Source of the DNA: an uncultured bacterium
GTDB taxonomy: Bacteria > Planctomycetota > DG-23 > SLPQ01
NCBI GenBank assembly: GCA_937863625.1
Contig: CALMGO010000105.1
Location: 1 to 9,836 of the forward strand
Direction: 5' to 3'
DNA: 9,836 bases
Positions 6,535-9,836 of the stretch are shown here, one piece after another; position 1 is the stretch's first letter, and each line of letters starts with the position of its first letter. The position numbers and the translations under genes are program-made. The notes beneath the pieces are model-generated. The model was given only the letters and a program-made list of their open reading frames with translations, did no database searches and was not told where the DNA came from.

Positions 6535-8649
6535 CTATGGCGCCTGAATTGCGGGGAGCGCAAGGCATATTCTGTGAAGAGTCCAGTTTTCCCTGACGGG
6601 CGAGACAACGCCGGCGTCAAGAGGAGACACACATCCTCGCGAGCGCGCCAGCACAACGGCCTGACCGGACTCTATAAGGTGACAAAGGCTAATCTCCGGC
6701 GGCATGTCGTTCACGATGCGGCTGCCATTAGAGCCATTGCTCTCGAATCTTGAGTCCCAGTAGAGCCGCGGGCAAAAGCGGGCGTCCTCGCTGAACGACG
6801 CGGCTTTCACAATCCCCTCGGCATCCGCTACGAAGAGACGTCCCGAGGAATACCAGCCGCCGCTCGACACGTTGGTGACTTTGGCGACATAGTCCTCGTA
6901 CGTCATGGTCCTCTTGCCGCCGATTTTTCCGGTACTGCCGGGCGGGACCGCACCGATTCTGTACACACCGCGCTTTGTTATGATTTCCACGTTCTCCATC
7001 CCCAGGGAGGAGTTATTGGTTACAGCGCCCTTGAGGTCATCCGGAGAGCCCTCAAGGACTATGGAAAGCGGCGGCGGAGACCAGACGGCGTTTCTATCGA
7101 AGCCGCAATAGGTTCTCGGGCTCCATACCGGCAAAAGCATGTCCAGCGCGGCCATTCCGGAGTCGGGCATGTCGGCGACCTGGTAGGTGGTCGAGGCTAT
7201 GCTGAACGGCGAATACGTACGATCGGCGCTACCTGCGACGTACAGTTCACAACCGGGCGCAGCAAATGAGACATCGTAGCGGTGATTTCGCGGAGATATG
7301 AGCGCGCTTATGTTCCTGGCTCGCATCACGACGCCGTCAGCACTGTAGTCGGCCACCGTCAGCTGGTTGATATATACGAGGGCGGCCCGGCTGGAGGATA
7401 TGACGACAAACGCGACGACCGTAGCACTGATAGCGATGAGTGGAAACGTGACCCACGTCCATTCGAGATGCTTCAGGCGCTTCAGGACGAAGTAGTCAAC
7501 GGGGCCCACCAGGAGGACGTAGATGATAAGAAAACCGACGATGAATGCGAAGTTGATGGGCTTTATCTTGTCAAACTGGTTCATAGCGCCGACGAGACGG
7601 GCCTGAAGGCCGTAACCGTAGGAGCCGCCGTACATGAAGTTATTCCCCGAAGGCGAGGATTCATCCTGCTTGACGTCACTCGCCTCAAGTCCGAAGAGGG
7701 AATCCCAGAAATGCTCCGCCCCCGCCCACTGGGCAAAGGGGTTTCTCGTGGGGTCGAATGCAAGAAAGATGACCTCGCCGAATCCGACCTTCTTTTTGAC
7801 GACGAGGGGAAGGCCACCGGCGCTCATAAGCACCTCGCCGGAGGGGTCCTGGAGGACTGCAAGTACAATCTCTTCGTCCCTCTGGAACGGTTTGCCGCCG
7901 CTGGCAACGAGAGCGTCGATTTCGGAGGAGGTAGCGACGCCGGTGACGCGGCCGGGGAGGAGTCTGGCAAGGAGTGTGGAATTGGCGTTTTGCCAGGAAT
8001 CGCCAAAGGCGAGCACTATCCGTCCCCCACCGACGACCCAGTCGTAGAGCGCGCCTGCCTGGGCAGGCGAGAGGCCCTCAGGGTCCGGGTGCGCCCACAC
8101 TATGGCGTCGACGACATCGTAGCCGCAGGGGCGCGAAGGCATATATTCCTGCACTATACGGGCGATCTCAACTCCAAGGGCGCCCGAGTCGGTCGCGGTC
8201 CGCGAGGCAATACCCGGTATGCCCTGGACGCCGACAGTGCCGACGAGATAGGTCCGCGGTTCGGCGCTGTTCATAGTGAGATTTTCTTCGTGCAGCACGC
8301 GCCGCCGGGCGTCTTCAATGAAGACCTTGAAAGAGCCGCCCACATCAGAGCAGAAGGGATACAGGACAAACCTGTAACGAGTCCCCGGCGTGAGGTCAAA
8401 CGGCATGACATACTGGGGGATGTTTTCATCGGCGGAGTCGGTGGTGATGCGAATGACGCCGGAGTCGGATTCGAAGTTGGCTGCGAGCTCAACGACAACA
8501 GGAAAGAAAGCCTGCGCGCGGTAACGGTTGCCGAGGCCGGGGGCGATCGAGATGACCTGCACGTTAGCGGCATCATTGCCGGCAGCCATGACGGGATGCG
8601 CCGAGAGAAGCAGGATTGCAATCGCGCCGACCATGAGAAACTTACACAT
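6535..8649 (-). CDS. Secreted, membrane-anchored GATase-like protein (exporter auxiliary subunit candidate)
   Basis: 704 residues, no family name I can assign securely. A signal peptide (about 1-22, basic then hydrophobic, ending VMA-A) is followed by a beta-rich domain (about 30-130). Next comes a region with the look of a class I glutamine-amidotransferase-like fold (about 175-300: DAIVWAHPDPEGLSPAQAGALYDWV, then GGGRIVLAFGDSW and a later GFGEVIFLAFDP). No nucleophile cysteine is visible where an active enzyme would have one, so it is probably a binding module. Two helices (about 367-386 and 399-419) flank a short basic loop FVLKRLKHLEWTW, placing both large domains outside. The 285-residue C-terminal domain contains six cysteines. 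Similar two-helix GATase-like proteins sit beside ABC-2 exporters; the GldG auxiliary subunit is a functional parallel, not a proven homologue. It lies 22 nt after the BatA-like gene and 13 nt before the ATPase. The start at 8649 has an excellent ribosome site; the ATG at 8679 would add ten residues ahead of the signal peptide. Confidence 0.82.
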   Translation of the reverse strand: MCKFLMVGAIAILLLSAHPVMAAGNDAANVQVISIAPGLGNRYRAQAFFPVVVELAANFESDSGVIRITTDSADENIPQYVMPFDLTPGTRYRFVLYPFCSDVGGSFKVFIEDARRRVLHEENLTMNSAEPRTYLVGTVGVQGIPGIASRTATDSGALGVEIARIVQEYMPSRPCGYDVVDAIVWAHPDPEGLSPAQAGALYDWVVGGGRIVLAFGDSWQNANSTLLARLLPGRVTGVATSSEIDALVASGGKPFQRDEEIVLAVLQDPSGEVLMSAGGLPLVVKKKVGFGEVIFLAFDPTRNPFAQWAGAEHFWDSLFGLEASDVKQDESSPSGNNFMYGGSYGYGLQARLVGAMNQFDKIKPINFAFIVGFLIIYVLLVGPVDYFVLKRLKHLEWTWVTFPLIAISATVVAFVVISSSRAALVYINQLTVADYSADGVVMRARNISALISPRNHRYDVSFAAPGCELYVAGSADRTYSPFSIASTTYQVADMPDSGMAALDMLLPVWSPRTYCGFDRNAVWSPPPLSIVLEGSPDDLKGAVTNNSSLGMENVEIITKRGVYRIGAVPPGSTGKIGGKRTMTYEDYVAKVTNVSSGGWYSSGRLFVADAEGIVKAASFSEDARFCPRLYWDSRFESNGSNGSRIVNDMPPEISLCHLIESGQAVVLARSRGCVSPLDAGVVSPVRENWTLHRICLALPAIQAP

Positions 8650-8656
8650 CAAGATG

Positions 8657-8664
8657 CCCCCTTT
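8657..8664 (-). promoter_or_regulatory. Ribosome binding site of GATase-like protein
   Basis: AAAGGGGG, seven bases before the ATG at 8649. The in-frame ATG at 8679 lies upstream of this site and would put ten polar residues before the signal peptide, so this site decides for 8649. Confidence 0.7.
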
Positions 8665-8671
8665 GACATGA

Positions 8672-9836
8672 TCACACATAAGTACGCCGGTTGTAAATGT
8701 ACCACTCCACCATGAGTACTACGAACGCAAAGAGAATAAGTTCCCGCCATATTTCCCTGTTTTTTCTGGTGGGAGCGTCGGTGGCGAGTATCGAGGCCGA
8801 GCCTGCTTCAAACCTCGTAACGGGAGTGATGTCGGATTCGCGGATGTCGGTGAGGTTTGCAGCGTAGGGAATCTCGCGGCCGTCGATTATCGCGGTATAG
8901 ACGCCTGCTCGACCGGTGCGGCCAAACGCAACCGTGGAGTCCCCATCGCACTGAAGAGCGCTGGTTGAGCCGTCGGGGGACGTGACGAGGATTTCGGATA
9001 CCCCCGCGCGGCCATTAAGCACGAGCACATCTCCCGCGGGAAACCGCCTGGCCGTCTGCTCGGGGCCGCCCGACGCAAGAAAGTTGACGGCGTTGGTCAC
9101 AAACATCGGATACGAAATACGAATAGGCCACCGGCTGTCCATGGGGTCAAAAGCCACTGTGATGATCCGGGCGTCGCCTACGTAAGAGAGGGCCACAAGC
9201 GGCGCCTCATCAGCACTGACGAGAACTCTGGTTTCCGGAGGGAACGTCATTTTGCGGGCTTTCTCGATGAATATGTCACCGAGGTCAAGAAAGGCCGCAA
9301 TGGGACTTGAGGTGTCGACATCGAGGATAACCGGGTTAACCAGGGCACCCTCCTCCCGGAAGCCTCCCCCCGGCGGCACGGCGTTGAAAACAAGGTAACC
9401 TGCCCGGCCCAGTGACTCAGGCGCCTCGCCGTCGTAGACGAATACAGGCAGAGTCCCTTCAGAGGGAGTAATAACCTCTGCCGACGCGCGCTGCACCTGG
9501 AAGCGTCCGCTGGCGTTGAGCGCCTTGAGCAGGAAGGGGTTGGCGGAGCCGACAACCGTGACCTGCACGTGTGGAGGAGGCTCAAGAATCGCCCATGCGG
9601 AGTTGTCAGATAGAAGACTATCGTTGATGTCGAGAGAGACTCGCGCGACGCGCTGGGCATCAAGCGCGATCTTAAAGACGTACGCCTCGGAGGCCCCCGG
9701 CTCAATCTGAACTTCGCCTGCATCGGCCAATTTGTCGTCGATGTAAAGGCTCGTGGTGGTCTTTACGGCTTCAGGAGCGAAGTTATTAATACGGACGAAA
9801 ATCTCGCCGGCGGCGGGGTTCTCGATGCTTCGCCGT
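8672..9836 (-). CDS. BatA/vWA-type membrane protein, C-terminal part (N-terminus outside window)
   Basis: The reading frame is open to the right edge, leaving 387 C-terminal residues here (numbered from the first full codon). Residues 1-70 form an Ig-like/CARDB-like beta domain. NDSLLSDNSAWAILEPPPHVQVTVVG (71-96) is a hallmark stretch of BatA-type proteins. The middle (about 90-255) looks like a GATase-like fold (VTVVGSANPFLLKAL, VFVYDGEAP, YLVFNAVPPGG), ending in FDPMDSRWPIRISYPMFVTNAVNFL (229-253), also typical of the family. A second beta domain (265-330) leads to a single C-terminal helix (about 365-381) and a short tail. The full protein would be expected to carry an N-terminal BatA-type helix pair and a vWA domain, neither visible here. 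The frame extends upstream past the TTG at 9730 with no stop, so that codon is not the start. It is the first gene of the block in this window, 22 nt before the GATase-like protein. Confidence 0.85.
   Translation of the reverse strand, partial: RRSIENPAAGEIFVRINNFAPEAVKTTTSLYIDDKLADAGEVQIEPGASEAYVFKIALDAQRVARVSLDINDSLLSDNSAWAILEPPPHVQVTVVGSANPFLLKALNASGRFQVQRASAEVITPSEGTLPVFVYDGEAPESLGRAGYLVFNAVPPGGGFREEGALVNPVILDVDTSSPIAAFLDLGDIFIEKARKMTFPPETRVLVSADEAPLVALSYVGDARIITVAFDPMDSRWPIRISYPMFVTNAVNFLASGGPEQTARRFPAGDVLVLNGRAGVSEILVTSPDGSTSALQCDGDSTVAFGRTGRAGVYTAIIDGREIPYAANLTDIRESDITPVTRFEAGSASILATDAPTRKNREIWRELILFAFVVLMVEWYIYNRRTYV

Noticed and set aside
5952..6596. Plus-strand open frame of 214 codons opposite the ABC ATPase
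   Set aside because: It is fully antisense to the ATPase, whose motifs are unambiguous, and shows no motif or ribosome site of its own.
6522..6656. Longer start for the ABC ATPase adding 45 residues
   Set aside because: It would overlap the preceding gene by over 100 nt, the extension shows no family similarity, and a good ribosome site precedes the ATG at 6521.
7282..8715. A 477-codon open frame on the plus strand opposite the GATase-like gene
   Set aside because: Its translation is uniformly hydrophilic with no recognisable domain, while the opposite strand encodes a signal peptide, two membrane helices and a family-like fold. Long antisense frames are common in GC-rich coding DNA.

Overview
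This 9.8 kb window is one dense, co-directional block. Read on the minus strand (right to left) it holds six consecutive genes with no convincing promoter or terminator between them. I see no RNA gene, mobile element, CRISPR array or long intergenic region. By eye the DNA is moderately GC-rich. The protein families resemble those I remember from planctomycete-type and other environmental bacterial genomes; no marker gene fixes the lineage, so this placement is weak.

Layout in transcription order: (1) 9836-8672, the C-terminal part of a BatA/von Willebrand A (vWA)-type membrane protein whose N-terminus lies outside the window; (2) 8649-6535, a secreted, two-TM membrane protein with a glutamine-amidotransferase-like (GATase-like) fold, resembling the auxiliary subunits of GldG-type exporters in architecture; (3) 6521-5595, a complete ABC ATPase; (4) 5579-3657, (5) 3598-1775 and (6) 1695-1 (open at the window edge), three successive large ABC-2 permeases. 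The leftmost gene is easy to miss because its frame has no stop in the window, but it reads without interruption for 565 codons.

Each of the three permeases contains two copies of the ABC-2 core: an N-terminal KEL-type juxtamembrane segment, a helix pair, then a cytosolic 'E-x(n)-LL-x-x-x-P/G-x(n)-GK' coupling loop. So one ATPase gene is followed by six half-permeases. The two upstream proteins place large domains outside the membrane and anchor them through C-terminal or central helices.

My reading (inference) is an envelope export or remodelling machine: the ATPase drives the permeases, while the two GATase-like proteins act as extracytoplasmic partners or substrate-handling subunits. The individual families are recognisable. 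The combination, especially three duplicated permeases in a row, is the part most likely to be undescribed. The substrate cannot be read from the sequence.
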